From Pseudidiomarina sediminum DSM 21906 (lineage in GTDB: Bacteria; Pseudomonadota; Gammaproteobacteria; Enterobacterales; Alteromonadaceae): a DNA stretch of 64,000 nt. The notes below the pieces were generated by a model. The model was not told the origin of the DNA and did not search any database. It saw nothing but the letters and a program-made list of their open reading frames with translations. The stretch covers positions 310,001 to 374,000 of the forward strand of contig NZ_AUHL01000005.1 in assembly GCF_000423165.1 (NCBI RefSeq), given 5' to 3'. Shown one piece after another: positions 40,114 through 49,648 of this stretch. Within the stretch, counting starts at the first letter, position 1; each line of letters starts with the position of its first letter. The position numbers were made by a program, and so were the translations under genes.

Positions 40114-41846
40114 TCCTCATTACTCAGCAACTTCACCCCAACTTTGAGTAAGTATCCCTGCTCGTCCAACTCGCGTACCGTGAGTTGGACACTTCCCAAC
40201 ACCAATTGATCCCCCACGACCACGCGACGGTGGAATTTCCGGGTGAAATACTCGTGTAAGGTCAGCGGCAACACCGCATCATCCAGCTCACCGAGCGGAT
40301 AGAAGTCGGCCACATCAGCTAAACTGAGCTCGCCGTTTAAGGCAAAGTCACCAAAGAAGTCACTGACATTCAACGTGCGGGCTTGTCCTCCTGCGGCCAA
40401 CACACGACTGATTTCATCGACATGTTGCACTTGAGCAATCACCAGCACCTTGTCGCCTTCACGCAGTTGCGGCCGCGTGTGTGGTCGAATCCATTCGCCG
40501 TCGCGGATCAGCCCAACAAACTCGAGCGGGACCGCCCAACGCAGCTCATGCCAACCATGATCACAAGCCGGAGATTGCTCGCGCATTTCATACGACCACA
40601 ACTCTAGGGGATCGTTACTACCGACCTGATCGAGCGCCATGCGACGGTCCGGTTCCGCAGCAGCGGGGACTTCAAGTTTTAACCAACGCGCCATTGGTGC
40701 CAGCGTCCAACCTTGTAAAACCAACGACACCATGACCACCACAAAAGCGATGTCAAAGAACAACTCTTGCCCGGGTACGCCACTGAGCCAAGGGTAAAGC
40801 GCCAAAATAATAGGTACTGCCCCACGCAGCCCGACCCAGCTGATAAAGAGTTGCTCTCGCAGCGGGTATGAAAAGGGTAGTAAGCTCACCAATACCGCGA
40901 TCGGACGCACGATAAAAATCATCATTCCCGCGACCGCGAGCGACAACCCGAGGTTTTCGACAAGGTGTGAGGGAGTGACCAGCAACCCAAGAATTAAGAA
41001 CATCATAATTTGGCTTAACCACGCCAAACCATCTTGCACCTGCAAAATATGCATTAACTGCGGTAAACGCGCATTCCCGATGATATAGCCCATCAGGTAC
41101 GCGGCGAGGAAGCCACTTCCGCCAGCTCCTGAGGTTAACGCAAACACCACCACCGCACCGGCGGCCGCAAGTAGTGGGAAAAAGGCGAATTGGGCGGTAA
41201 TTTTTCGCGCAATAAAAACAAAACAACGACCGCCGAGCCAGCCACCGATATAACCAAGCACCAGCTGTAGTAAGACATCTAGCACTACGGCAGGAATCGA
41301 GAAAGCTTGCGCTGAGACGATACCGGTGGTCATCGTCATGGTTAAAATGACCGCCATCGGGTCGTTGGTCCCCGATTCAATCTCGAGGGTAGATGTGACA
41401 CGTTGCTTGATTCTGAGGTTTTGCGATTGGAAGATACCGAACACTGCGGCAGCGTCGGTCGAACTCAAAATAGCACCAATCAATAATGCAATCGGCCATG
41501 GCACCGCGAATAGATAAACCAAACCAACAGCGGTTAGGGTACAGGTTAAGGCTACACCTATCGTGGAGAGACTTATCGCCGGCCACAACGCCACGCGAAA
41601 ACGTTCTTTGCGGGTACGCATACCGCCGTCAAAAATAATGATAACTAGCGCGAGGGAGCCAATAAAAAAGGCGACTTGCGGCTCATCAAAGGCAATCCCA
41701 AGCAGCCCCTCTTCACCGGCCAACATGCCCACCACAAGAAACACCAGCAACAACGGCGCACCAAAACGTGAGGACACTACTGCGGCTAAAATGCTGACCA
41801 GCAGTAACGACCCCATCAACAACATGACACCATTTAAATCTGTCAC
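40110..41846 (-). CDS. cvrA: K(+)/H(+) antiporter, CvrA/NhaP2 type
   Basis: A 578-residue CPA1-family antiporter, exactly the length of E. coli CvrA. About 12 membrane helices cover residues 1-390, with the ion-path motifs LLIGAILSSTDAAAVF and LEIESGTNDPMAV. A cytoplasmic RCK_C domain follows (about 415-480, LREGDKVLVIAQ), then a CorC/HlyC-type transporter-associated domain (FFGDFALNGELSLADV to VGVKLL). Orthologues exchange K+ for H+ and help cells survive low osmolarity. The start is GTG 41846, with AAGGAG six bases upstream. Divergent from rdgB over about 75 bases. Confidence 0.93.
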   Translation of the reverse strand: MTDLNGVMLLMGSLLLVSILAAVVSSRFGAPLLLVFLVVGMLAGEEGLLGIAFDEPQVAFFIGSLALVIIIFDGGMRTRKERFRVALWPAISLSTIGVALTCTLTAVGLVYLFAVPWPIALLIGAILSSTDAAAVFGIFQSQNLRIKQRVTSTLEIESGTNDPMAVILTMTMTTGIVSAQAFSIPAVVLDVLLQLVLGYIGGWLGGRCFVFIARKITAQFAFFPLLAAAGAVVVFALTSGAGGSGFLAAYLMGYIIGNARLPQLMHILQVQDGLAWLSQIMMFLILGLLVTPSHLVENLGLSLAVAGMMIFIVRPIAVLVSLLPFSYPLREQLFISWVGLRGAVPIILALYPWLSGVPGQELFFDIAFVVVMVSLVLQGWTLAPMARWLKLEVPAAAEPDRRMALDQVGSNDPLELWSYEMREQSPACDHGWHELRWAVPLEFVGLIRDGEWIRPHTRPQLREGDKVLVIAQVQHVDEISRVLAAGGQARTLNVSDFFGDFALNGELSLADVADFYPLGELDDAVLPLTLHEYFTRKFHRRVVVGDQLVLGSVQLTVRELDEQGYLLKVGVKLLSNED

Positions 41847-41857
41847 TGATTTCTCCT

Positions 41858-41886
41858 TTGGTCGCTTAGCCTAGATAGCTTATAAT
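41858..41886 (+). promoter_or_regulatory. Probable promoter of rdgB-hemW
   Basis: A perfect TATAAT (41881-41886), 17 bases after a weak TTGGTC (41858-41863). The predicted transcription start near 41893 lies after the alternative ATG at 41885 and so argues for the rdgB start at 41921. Confidence 0.55.
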
Positions 41887-41920
41887 GCCTCCTATTGTGC
41901 CGAAAACCAAAGAATCTGTC

Positions 41921-42514
41921 ATGCAAGAAATCGTATTAGCTACTGGAAACCAAGGCAAAGTCCGTGAACTTAGTGAACTCCTTCGTCCGTTAAACTGGCG
42001 TGTGCGCGCGCAAAACGAATGGCACTTCGAGGAAGTTGAAGAGACTGGCCTGACCTTTGTCGAAAATGCCATCTTAAAAGCTCGCCATGCTGCTCGACTG
42101 ACTGGTTTACCCGCGTTGGCAGATGATTCAGGTTTGGCGGTCAACGCCTTGGCCGGCGCGCCAGGCATTTATTCCGCGCGCTACGCTGGCCCCCAGGCAA
42201 GTGACGCTGACAATGTCAGCAAATTACTGGACGCCTTAGCATCAACGCCAACGGAACAGCGCCAAGCAAGTTTCCACTGTGTGTTGACTTTTATGCGCCA
42301 TGCCGACGACCCGACGCCTATCATTTGTCACGGCAGTTGGCATGGCGAAATCGCCCAACACGCGAGCGGCAACGGTGGTTTTGGCTACGACCCAGTGTTC
42401 TTCATTCCAACTCTCGGCTGCACTGCTGCCGAGCTCGATAAAGCCCAGAAGCAACAGCTTAGCCACCGTGGACAGGCCTTACGAAAACTTCTCGACGAGC
42501 TGGCAACGCAGTGA
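41921..42514 (+). CDS. rdgB: dITP/XTP pyrophosphatase (RdgB/HAM1)
   Basis: A 197-residue enzyme that hydrolyses non-canonical purine nucleotides (dITP, XTP) before they enter DNA or [19 protein letters not shown] at the start, [36 protein letters not shown] with the catalytic Asp, and [12 protein letters not shown] are characteristic. ATG 41921 gives the usual M-x-E-I-VLATGN N terminus; an in-frame ATG at 41885 lies within the promoter. The stop overlaps the hemW start as TGATG, so the two are coupled, an order seen in E. coli as well. Confidence 0.96.
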   Translation: MQEIVLATGNQGKVRELSELLRPLNWRVRAQNEWHFEEVEETGLTFVENAILKARHAARLTGLPALADDSGLAVNALAGAPGIYSARYAGPQASDADNVSKLLDALASTPTEQRQASFHCVLTFMRHADDPTPIICHGSWHGEIAQHASGNGGFGYDPVFFIPTLGCTAAELDKAQKQQLSHRGQALRKLLDELATQ

Positions 42515-43650
42515 TGACGCTGCCCCCACTCGCGCTCTATGTGCACATACCTTGGTGCGTGCAAAAGTGCCCCTATTGTGACTTCAACTCGCACGCATTG
42601 AAGGCAGGCGTGCCTGAACAAGCCTATGTCGCCCGTCTGCTAGATGACCTGCGCGCCGATCTCGAGTGGGTACAGGGTCGTGTCATTCAAAGTATTTTTA
42701 TTGGTGGCGGTACCCCTAGCCTCCTTACCCCACAAGCGATGCAACAATTGCTTGATGGCATCGCTAAGCAAGTGACATTGGCCAGTGATTGCGAAATCAC
42801 CATGGAAGCCAACCCGGGTACCTTTGAACAAGCCCGGTTTCAGGGCTTCGCGGACGCCGGTGTCAATCGCCTCTCGATCGGGGTGCAAAGTTTAGATGCT
42901 GAGCAGCTCAAAGGGTTAGGTCGCATTCATGACCCCGCACAGGCCATCACGGCGGCGCAGCACGCGCAAACCTTGCCGCTAAGAAGCTTTAATCTTGATT
43001 TAATGCATGGTTTACCGGGACAGTCCGTTGCCGCAGCTATGGCCGATCTCGACGGTATTTTGGCGCTTAACCCACCTCACATCTCGTGGTATCAGCTCAC
43101 CATCGAACCGAATACCTCTTTTGCGAGCCGCCCACCACAACTTCCAGAAGATGAAATTTTGGAAGACATCTACGAACGTGGACAAGAAAAACTGCGCGCG
43201 GCGGGATATGACAACTATGAAGTGAGTGCGTACGCGAAACCAGGTCACCAAAGTCGCCATAACCGCAACTACTGGCAATTTGGCGATTATCTTGGCATTG
43301 GTTGCGGGGCACATAGCAAAATCACCCTGCCCCACGAACAACGTATTTTACGCTGTGAGAAGATCCGTCATCCGCAAGGCTATCTCGACCTGACACGACC
43401 GCTGCGCTACCGTTTATGGCAGGTCGAACAACACGAGCTACCGTTCGAGTTTTTTATGAACTTGCTGCGACTTGCTGAACCGATTGAAAAGCGTCTCTTT
43501 ACTGAGCGAACTGGCCTGTCGTTATCGGTAGCAGAGAAGGCATTGGCTCCGGCGCTAGAAAAAGGACTGATGGAAAGTTCACCAAGCCATTGGCAAACGA
43601 CGCCACTAGGGCGTCGTTTCGTGAATTCAATTCTTGATGAGATGGTGTAA
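42514..43650 (+). CDS. hemW: Heme chaperone HemW (radical SAM)
   Basis: A 378-residue radical SAM protein. The [4Fe-4S] cysteines are Cys15, Cys19 and Cys22 in HIPWCVQKCPYCDF, and the HemN-type C-terminal domain follows (LPFEFFMNLLRLAEPI). HemW resembles coproporphyrinogen dehydrogenase HemN but lacks the extra cysteine usually found after the CX3CX2C motif (Phe24 instead), which marks the heme chaperone branch. ATG 42514 overlaps the rdgB TGA; GTG 42511 is an alternative one codon earlier. Its stop faces trmB, 15 bases away. Confidence 0.93.
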   Translation: MTLPPLALYVHIPWCVQKCPYCDFNSHALKAGVPEQAYVARLLDDLRADLEWVQGRVIQSIFIGGGTPSLLTPQAMQQLLDGIAKQVTLASDCEITMEANPGTFEQARFQGFADAGVNRLSIGVQSLDAEQLKGLGRIHDPAQAITAAQHAQTLPLRSFNLDLMHGLPGQSVAAAMADLDGILALNPPHISWYQLTIEPNTSFASRPPQLPEDEILEDIYERGQEKLRAAGYDNYEVSAYAKPGHQSRHNRNYWQFGDYLGIGCGAHSKITLPHEQRILRCEKIRHPQGYLDLTRPLRYRLWQVEQHELPFEFFMNLLRLAEPIEKRLFTERTGLSLSVAEKALAPALEKGLMESSPSHWQTTPLGRRFVNSILDEMV

Positions 43651-43665
43651 TAAACGCCGCACCAC

Positions 43666-44418
43666 TTACTTCACACGGCGGAATTTAAGATCCCAAACGC
43701 CATGACCTAAGCGTTCGCCACGACGTTCAAACTTGGTTAATGGCCGTTCTTCCGGACGCGGAATATAATCATTTGAAGCCGACAAGTTTTGCCAGTTTCC
43801 TTGTGCCTCAGCTGCTTGCATCACCTCGAGCATATGCTCGGCGTAATTTTCCCAGTCGGTCGCTAAATGCAAGATACCGCCAATCGCGAGCTTCTGGCGC
43901 AGCAACTCTACAAACTCAGGTTGAATCAAACGGCGTTTATGATGGCGTTTTTTATGCCAAGGGTCTGGAAAGAACACTTGTACGCCGGCGAGGCTTTGGT
44001 CCGCGATGCAGTCATTCAATACTTCGACCGCGTCGTGCTCAAATACGCGTAGGTTCTCGACCTGTTGAACTTCAGCTTCCATTAAACAAGCGCCGACGCC
44101 TGGGCGGTGTACTTCAATACCGATAAAGTTCTTTTCTGGCGCTGCCGCGGCCATTTCAACCAACGAGTGTCCCATACCAAAGCCAATCTCAACAATGGTA
44201 TCCGCCTGACGCGCAAACACCTTGTCCAGATCTAACAGCCCCATCTCATGGGTCAGGCCCATGCTTGGCCAACAGCGCTCAAGTGCGCCAGCTTGTCCTT
44301 TGGTAAGACGGCCTTCACGTTTTACAAAACTACGAACTTTACGGATATAGCGACCTTGCTCTTGCGCATTGGCAAGATTCTCTTGAGTATCGCCGTGGGT
44401 ACGGTCTTGCTCTGCCAT
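43666..44418 (-). CDS. trmB: tRNA (guanine-N7)-methyltransferase TrmB
   Basis: A 250-residue SAM enzyme that makes m7G46 in the variable loop of tRNAs. The SAM site is [34 protein letters not shown] is the substrate-binding signature, and [20 protein letters not shown] the C-terminal one. An N-terminal Gln/Asn-rich leader of about 40 residues ([20 protein letters not shown]) resembles E. coli. The gene is alone on the minus strand, preceded by the terminator of the OmpA-family gene. Confidence 0.96.
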   Translation of the reverse strand: MAEQDRTHGDTQENLANAQEQGRYIRKVRSFVKREGRLTKGQAGALERCWPSMGLTHEMGLLDLDKVFARQADTIVEIGFGMGHSLVEMAAAAPEKNFIGIEVHRPGVGACLMEAEVQQVENLRVFEHDAVEVLNDCIADQSLAGVQVFFPDPWHKKRHHKRRLIQPEFVELLRQKLAIGGILHLATDWENYAEHMLEVMQAAEAQGNWQNLSASNDYIPRPEERPLTKFERRGERLGHGVWDLKFRRVK

Positions 44419-44446
44419 AACTTAACTTTCATTCCTCTACAAACAC

Positions 44447-44485
44447 AAAAAAGGCGCTGCTAAGCTTACGCCTAGCGCGCCTTTT
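44447..44485 (-). terminator. Rho-independent terminator of the OmpA-family gene
   Basis: On the minus strand: AAAAGGCGC pairs with GCGCCTTTT around a 19-base interior that itself contains TAAGCTTA, followed by six T in all. It lies about 20 bases after the porin stop and before trmB. Confidence 0.85.
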
Positions 44486-44503
44486 AATAAAGCACTATGA
44501 AAC

Positions 44504-45559
44504 TTAGTTGTCTTTTTTCACTGGAACTTCGTTAGTGACAGACATTTTCGCTTCGATGCGACGGTTCTTCGCGCGGTTTTCTTTAGAGTCGTTTGGTACT
44601 AATGGACGGTCTTCACCGTAACCTACAGTACTTACACGCTCTTGCTCGATACCGAAATCTTGAATCAAGCTATCGCCAACAGACTTCGCACGACGCTCAG
44701 ACAAGCCTTGGTTGTATTGCGCAGGACCAGTGCTGTCTGCGTGGCCTTCAATACGGATATCCAATTGTGGGTTATCACGCATGAAGTCAGCGGTATCTTT
44801 GATCTCAGGCTTCTCAGAAGCAGGTACGTCATCTGAATCAAACGCAAAGTTAATCATCAACTCATGGGTGATGGTTTCGTTGCGATACATTACACAGCCA
44901 TTCGCATCTACTTTGAAGGTAGGCTGAGTGTTAGGACACAAGTCTTTGTCATCAGTCACGCCGTCGCCATCAGAGTCAGCAGTCGTAGTTTCAACCACTG
45001 GCGCTGGAGCTGGAGCTGCGGCTGAACTACCGAAGTAGTAACGCAAACCAGTCATCACCATCCACTCTGTCAAGTTGCTGTCATCTTGTTGCACAGCAGC
45101 TTCAACGAACAAGTTCAAGTTATTGGTAAGTTGCTCAGTGTAACCCGCACCAACACGCAAGAAGCGGTTAGAAACGTCACCTAGCTCAGTGTTGTTTAAA
45201 CCTAAGCTACCGTAAACGTTGTCGGTGAAGTTATACAACACGTCAACACCATAAACACGACCGCTTGCGCTGTCAGCGAACTCTAAGTCGCCACGCAAGT
45301 AATCATAATAAACACGAGCACCCCACTCAGGAGTAAATTGGAAACCACCTTCAACACCATAGAAGGCGCTGTCCGGACCACCTTTGAAGGTGCGGAGCTG
45401 ATTGTTGTCGATTGCAACACGATCAGAGTCCGTTCCGAATGCTCCCAGACGTGGGCCTACATACCACTGACCATCTTTGTCGGTAGATTGCGCGAACGCT
45501 GTACCTGTTACAGAAAGGCCTGCGGCTACTGCAAATGAAATTGCTGCGATACGATTCAC
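44504..45559 (-). CDS. OmpA-family outer membrane protein
   Basis: A 351-residue outer-membrane protein. The signal peptide (AAISFAVAAGLSVTGTAFA) is followed by an eight-stranded barrel (about 25-185, ending GLRYYFG), a short Ala/Pro hinge, a thrombospondin-type calcium repeat (DSDGDGVTDDKDLCPNTQP) and the OmpA C-terminal peptidoglycan-binding domain (INFAFDSDDVPASE, IEGHADSTGPAQYNQGLSE, NRAKNRRIEAKMSV). It anchors the outer membrane to the wall and forms a small pore. The start is GTG 45559, with AAGGAG upstream. A GTAAA array lies upstream. Whether it is the true OmpA/OprF orthologue is not resolved. Confidence 0.93.
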   Translation of the reverse strand: MNRIAAISFAVAAGLSVTGTAFAQSTDKDGQWYVGPRLGAFGTDSDRVAIDNNQLRTFKGGPDSAFYGVEGGFQFTPEWGARVYYDYLRGDLEFADSASGRVYGVDVLYNFTDNVYGSLGLNNTELGDVSNRFLRVGAGYTEQLTNNLNLFVEAAVQQDDSNLTEWMVMTGLRYYFGSSAAAPAPAPVVETTTADSDGDGVTDDKDLCPNTQPTFKVDANGCVMYRNETITHELMINFAFDSDDVPASEKPEIKDTADFMRDNPQLDIRIEGHADSTGPAQYNQGLSERRAKSVGDSLIQDFGIEQERVSTVGYGEDRPLVPNDSKENRAKNRRIEAKMSVTNEVPVKKDN

Positions 45560-45650
45560 GAGATGCTCCTTAAATTTCCCAATGAATAGATTTTTATTTC
45601 CCGTTACTATATACGAAATCTATCGTTTTTGCTTGGTTTTTAGCGAATTC

Positions 45651-45679
45651 TTTACCGTTTACACAAGCTTTACATAAGC
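45651..45679 (-). promoter_or_regulatory. GTAAA tandem array upstream of the OmpA-family gene (CpxR-like)
   Basis: Two nearly identical 11-mers, TTTACACAAGC and TTTACATAAGC, are directly adjacent (45658-45679), with a third TTTAC at 45651. On the gene strand this reads GTAAA-N6-GTAAA-N2-GTAAA, close to the CpxR consensus GTAAA-N5-GTAAA. It lies about 90-120 bases before the porin start and roughly 40-70 bases upstream of a TATAGT -10 box (45611-45606) that has no recognisable -35. Confidence 0.45.
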
Positions 45680-45729
45680 TTAAACGAACTTTCCAACCCA
45701 CTTCATCAGAGTAAAAGAGAATACTTGTT

Positions 45730-46773
45730 ATGCAAAGGGTTACACCGCAGGATGCCAACGCTGTGATAAGCGCCGACGACTTTGCTCAAACGGTCGTCAA
45801 CTGGCAGCGCCAGCATGGTCGGAATGACTTACCTTGGCAACAACACAATGATCCTTACCATGTTCTTGTCAGCGAGTTAATGCTGCAACAAACCCAAGTA
45901 AAAACAGTGATCCCCTATTTTCAGCGCTGGCTTGAACAGTTTCCTACCTTCACTGCACTCGCCAATGCTGATGAACAAGAGGTGATGGCCTGCTGGCAAG
46001 GCTTAGGATACTACCGACGTGCACGCAACCTCCAAGCCGCCGCACAAAAAGTTGTTGCGGACTATCAAGGCACCATGCCACAAGCGATGGAAGAGCTACG
46101 AGAAATTCCTGGCGTCGGACCTTATACCGTCGGAGCTATTCGTGCATTTGCCTTCGATGCCCCTGCGGCAATTGTTGATGGCAACGTAAAGCGCTTACTT
46201 GGACGCCTGTTCACCTTGCCCTACGTGGTGAATAAAAGTACCCACGACAAGTACTTTTGGGAGCTTTCCGAACATTACACTCCGACAGTTAACAATCGGC
46301 GTTTTGCTCAAGGTCTCCTTGATTTAGGCGCCACCGTTTGTAAACCTCGTCAACCGACATGTGAGCTTTGTCCGCTGCAAAAGGTGTGTTGCGCCTACCA
46401 ACAGGATTGCGTAGAGGACTACCCTAAGCGAGAGGTGAAAGCCCGTATTCCAACGCGTCCGGGTCACTTTTGTCTGGATATCAATGGGCAAGGCGTGGTG
46501 TTGGAGCAACGGCCCGCTGATGGTATTTGGCCAAGTCTTTGGAGTCTTCCAGAATGCAAGGAGGCGCCGCAGGGGAAGCCGCTTACGCGCTTCAAGCATA
46601 CCTTTAGTCATTACAAACTGGATGGTCACGTGTGGGTCACTAGCTTACCGCCGAGCGATCGACCACGACGACGCATTGAGCCCGAGCACCTTGCCAACAT
46701 AGGTTTGCCGGCTCCCATCCGCAAGCTACTCGAACAATTGAACTGGGACGAAGTTTGTCAGATTCAGCTTTAA
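45730..46773 (+). CDS. mutY: A/G-specific adenine glycosylase MutY
   Basis: A 347-residue base-excision repair enzyme that removes adenine mispaired with 8-oxoguanine. Catalytic Glu49 lies in LVSELMLQQTQV and Asp150 in VDGNVKR, after the helix-hairpin-helix IPGVGPYTVGAI. The [4Fe-4S] ligands are Cys204, Cys211, Cys214 and Cys220 (spacing 6-2-5). The C-terminal Nudix-like domain (about 245-345) recognises 8-oxoG and includes FKHTFSHYKL. Purine-rich AAGAGA lies upstream of the ATG. It precedes yggX by 40 bases, the E. coli arrangement. Confidence 0.97.
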   Translation: MQRVTPQDANAVISADDFAQTVVNWQRQHGRNDLPWQQHNDPYHVLVSELMLQQTQVKTVIPYFQRWLEQFPTFTALANADEQEVMACWQGLGYYRRARNLQAAAQKVVADYQGTMPQAMEELREIPGVGPYTVGAIRAFAFDAPAAIVDGNVKRLLGRLFTLPYVVNKSTHDKYFWELSEHYTPTVNNRRFAQGLLDLGATVCKPRQPTCELCPLQKVCCAYQQDCVEDYPKREVKARIPTRPGHFCLDINGQGVVLEQRPADGIWPSLWSLPECKEAPQGKPLTRFKHTFSHYKLDGHVWVTSLPPSDRPRRRIEPEHLANIGLPAPIRKLLEQLNWDEVCQIQL

Positions 46774-46813
46774 TGCGTAGAATCTGACGAGCACTAATTT
46801 ATTAGAGGTTGTT

Positions 46814-47086
46814 ATGAGTCGAACTGTGTATTGTCAGTATTTAAAGCAAGAAGCTGAAGGATTAGATTTTCAGCTCTACCCTGGAGAACTCGGCCAACAG
46901 ATCTTTGAGAACATCTCGAAGCAAGCCTGGGGCGAATGGCAAAAAAAACAAACCATGCTGATTAACGAAAAGCGACTCAATCTGATGGATCCCGCGGCAC
47001 GTGAGTTCTTAGAAGAAAAAATGAAAGCCTTTCTGTTTGAGGGGAAAGATGTAGAAATTGAAGGCTACACCCCTCCCAGCGCATAA
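46814..47086 (+). CDS. yggX: Fe(2+)-trafficking protein YggX
   Basis: A 90-residue cytoplasmic protein that protects iron-sulfur proteins from oxidative damage, with a proposed role in iron traffic. The sequence [22 protein letters not shown] with Cys7, then [27 protein letters not shown], is highly conserved. The mutY-yggX pairing makes sense because MutY is an Fe-S enzyme. A strong terminator follows 10 bases after the stop, closing the operon. Confidence 0.96.
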   Translation: MSRTVYCQYLKQEAEGLDFQLYPGELGQQIFENISKQAWGEWQKKQTMLINEKRLNLMDPAAREFLEEKMKAFLFEGKDVEIEGYTPPSA

Positions 47087-47096
47087 ACCAATTCAT

Positions 47097-47123
47097 AAAG
47101 CCCCGATATCGGGGCTTTTTTTT
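47097..47123 (+). terminator. Rho-independent terminator of mutY-yggX
   Basis: A perfect 11-base-pair palindrome AAAGCCCCGAT/ATCGGGGCTTT centred on GATATC, with a run of eight T at its 3' end. Confidence 0.92.
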
Positions 47124-47275
47124 ACCTCATTTTTAAACTCCCCTCACAAATTTAGCGCATTATTTGTGCGATTTTAGTAGTGTATGACTGAGATAGATGG
47201 CATTTATGTGCTGAATCTAGAGAAACGCCATCCAATCTGTTAGACTACGAACGAATTTTTCAAAAGGGAGCTACT

Positions 47276-48388
47276 ATGAACATGCCTTCCTGGCAGCGTG
47301 CCGTCGTTAAGGTTGGCAGCGCGTTAATTGCGCCAGACAATACAGGAACGAGCAGTAAATATTTATTGGCCATTGCCCGCTTTATCATCGAGTGTCGAGA
47401 GCGCGGACAAGAGGTCGTATTGGTTTCATCCGGCAGTGCTGCCGCAGGGCGCACGCACATCGCCTATGACGGCCACCCCATTCCGGTACCTATTAAAAAA
47501 GCAATGGCGGCTGTAGGTCAGCCCGACATGATGGCTAACTGGTCTAGATTTTTCGACTTCCCGTGCGCACAGATTTTGATTACGCATGGTGACCTCCGCG
47601 ATCGCGCCCGTTATGTCAGTGTTCGAAATACCATGCACACATTGTTAGAACACGATGTATTGCCCGTGGTCAACGAAAATGACGCCTTAGCCACCGACGA
47701 AATGAAGGTCGGTGACAACGATAACCTTGCCGCCATGATTGCGACGCTGGTCGACGCTGATGCGCTGTTCATTTGTTCGGACATCGATGGTCTTTTTGAT
47801 GCAGACCCGCGGGTGAAACCTGACGCCAAGAAAATGCCTATCGTGGAAGAAATCACCGAAGACATTTTTGCTCTTGCAGGTGGTACAACCAACAAAATTG
47901 CGACCGGCGGTATGCGAACCAAAATTGAAGCGGCCGAGAAAGCTACTTCACACGGTATCGACACTTACATCGTGAATGGCAGCAAAGGTGAAACTTTTGA
48001 GCTGTTGCTGCAGGGCCAAAACCCAGGCACGTTGTTTAAGCGCCAGCAAGATCCAATGAGCAACAAAAAGCATTGGTTACGCCATACCCTCGTCTCGCAA
48101 GGCGAAGTCGTGGTTGATAGTGAGACAGCCGATGCCGTGGTCGCTGGCGATGCCCTCACCACCACCGGCATTGTTGACGTACAAGGTGACTTTAACCGCG
48201 GTGATGCCGTGGTGATCCGCAATGGCGAAAATACTGAAGCTGTCGCCAAAGGCATTTGCCAATACAGCTCACACGAACTGCTGCACATCAAGGGGCAAGA
48301 AGTGAGCTCGATTGCCGAGCAATATGGCTATAGCCCGATAACTGAAGTTATTGAAAGTAACGATTTAACTATTTTGGAGGATGAATGA
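47276..48388 (+). CDS. proB: Glutamate 5-kinase
   Basis: A 370-residue enzyme that phosphorylates glutamate at the gamma carboxyl, the first and feedback-regulated step of proline synthesis. The amino-acid kinase domain shows VVKVGSALIAPDNTG, VSSGSAAAG, VNENDALATDEMKVGDNDNLAA and TGGMRTKIEAAEKA. A C-terminal PUA domain covers about 280-365. AGGGAG lies about 5 bases before the ATG. The stop overlaps the proA start as ATGA, with TTGGAGG as the proA ribosome site. The 152 bases upstream show no clear promoter. Confidence 0.97.
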   Translation: MNMPSWQRAVVKVGSALIAPDNTGTSSKYLLAIARFIIECRERGQEVVLVSSGSAAAGRTHIAYDGHPIPVPIKKAMAAVGQPDMMANWSRFFDFPCAQILITHGDLRDRARYVSVRNTMHTLLEHDVLPVVNENDALATDEMKVGDNDNLAAMIATLVDADALFICSDIDGLFDADPRVKPDAKKMPIVEEITEDIFALAGGTTNKIATGGMRTKIEAAEKATSHGIDTYIVNGSKGETFELLLQGQNPGTLFKRQQDPMSNKKHWLRHTLVSQGEVVVDSETADAVVAGDALTTTGIVDVQGDFNRGDAVVIRNGENTEAVAKGICQYSSHELLHIKGQEVSSIAEQYGYSPITEVIESNDLTILEDE

Positions 48389-49638
48389 GTAACTCCGTAG
48401 CAACCGATATTGCCAAGCGCGCAGCCATTGCTGCTCGCGCTGTAGCTCCGCTGACAGAAACAGAAAAAAATGCGGTACTGCAACGGATGGCCGATGCCAT
48501 TCGCAAACACCAAGCTGACATCTTAGCCGTCAATGAAAAAGATATGGCTGCAGGCCGTGAAAAGCAGCTTAGCGAAGCGATGTTAGACCGCCTACAACTC
48601 AATGCAGAACGTATTGAGGGTATGGCAACCGCCATCGAAGAAATCATCGCATTAGCCGATCCTGTTGGTGAGCGGATGCCGCTGACCACCCGTCCAAATG
48701 GCATCGAAGTTGAAAAAATGCGTATTCCATTGGGCGTTATTTGCATGATTTATGAAGCACGTCCGAATGTGACAGCTGATGCCGGTGCGCTTTGCTTCAA
48801 ATCAGGTAATGCAGTGATTCTGCGTTGTGGGCGTGAGGCGATTGAAAGCAGCAAAGCCATTGCAGCAGCTTTACACGAAGCGCTACGTGACAGTGGTTTG
48901 CCTGAAGATGTCATTGCTGTGGTGCCAACTCCTGACCGCGAGTTAATGCTCGACCTGTTGCAACAGCATGAACACATCGATTTGGTCATTCCACGTGGTG
49001 GTGAAGGCCTAATCCACTTTGTTAGCGATAACAGCAAGATCCCTGTGATCCAACATTACAAAGGGGTCTGCCACCTATACGTTGACAAAGACGCTGATAT
49101 CGAGAAAGCATTAGCACTACTATTGAATGGTAAAACCCATCGCACCGGTGTCTGTAACGCGCTCGAGGGACTTTTAGTCGATGAGGCTATCGCTGCTGAG
49201 TTTCTGCCGAAGGCGGCCCAAGCGCTGCAAGAGAAAGGGGTTACCGTGCACTGCGACCAAGCTTCAGCAAAGTATTTCGACAATGCTGATGTAATTGCTG
49301 ACGACGCTTTTGGCGAAGAGTATCTCGCACTTGAAATCGCAGTACGCACCGTGGCTGGTTTCGAGGGCGCTCTCGCGCATATTCAAGCCTTTGGTAGCGG
49401 CCACACCGAAGTGATTGCCACCGAAAATGAAGCGACAGCACAGCGTTTCATTCGTGAGGTAGATTCAGCGGTAACCATGTGGAACGCGTCATCACGTTTC
49501 AGTGATGGTGGGCAACTCGGCTTGGGCGCTGAAATTGGTATTTCGACCAGTAAACTCCATGCCTATGGCCCTATGGGTCTACAAGCCTTAACGACCGAGA
49601 AGTTTGTCGTGACCGGTAACGGTCAAACACGCGCCTAA
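48385..49638 (+). CDS. proA: Gamma-glutamyl phosphate reductase
   Basis: A 417-residue NADPH-dependent enzyme, exactly E. coli length, that reduces gamma-glutamyl phosphate to glutamate semialdehyde. Family marks include ERIEGMATAIEEI, RIPLGVICMIYEARPNVT, VIPRGGEGLI and THRTGVCNALEGLLVD, with the catalytic Cys near residue 257. It probably forms a complex with ProB so that the labile phosphate is not released. Its stop overlaps the waaA-kdkA stop on the opposite strand, within an 8-base-pair inverted repeat. Confidence 0.97.
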   Translation: MSNSVATDIAKRAAIAARAVAPLTETEKNAVLQRMADAIRKHQADILAVNEKDMAAGREKQLSEAMLDRLQLNAERIEGMATAIEEIIALADPVGERMPLTTRPNGIEVEKMRIPLGVICMIYEARPNVTADAGALCFKSGNAVILRCGREAIESSKAIAAALHEALRDSGLPEDVIAVVPTPDRELMLDLLQQHEHIDLVIPRGGEGLIHFVSDNSKIPVIQHYKGVCHLYVDKDADIEKALALLLNGKTHRTGVCNALEGLLVDEAIAAEFLPKAAQALQEKGVTVHCDQASAKYFDNADVIADDAFGEEYLALEIAVRTVAGFEGALAHIQAFGSGHTEVIATENEATAQRFIREVDSAVTMWNASSRFSDGGQLGLGAEIGISTSKLHAYGPMGLQALTTEKFVVTGNGQTRA

Positions 49639-49648
49639 GACGCGTGTT
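49626..49648. terminator. Inverted repeat over the convergent proA/waaA-kdkA stops
   Basis: AACACGCG (49626-49633), a 7-base loop containing the proA TAA, and CGCGTGTT (49641-49648). The opposite-strand TAG is at 49637-49635. No T tract. Confidence 0.5.

Noticed and set aside
47196-47232. GATGGC...GCCATC inverted repeat before proB as an operator
   Set aside because: Six-base arms 25 bases apart are expected by chance in a region of this size, and no promoter could be anchored beside it.
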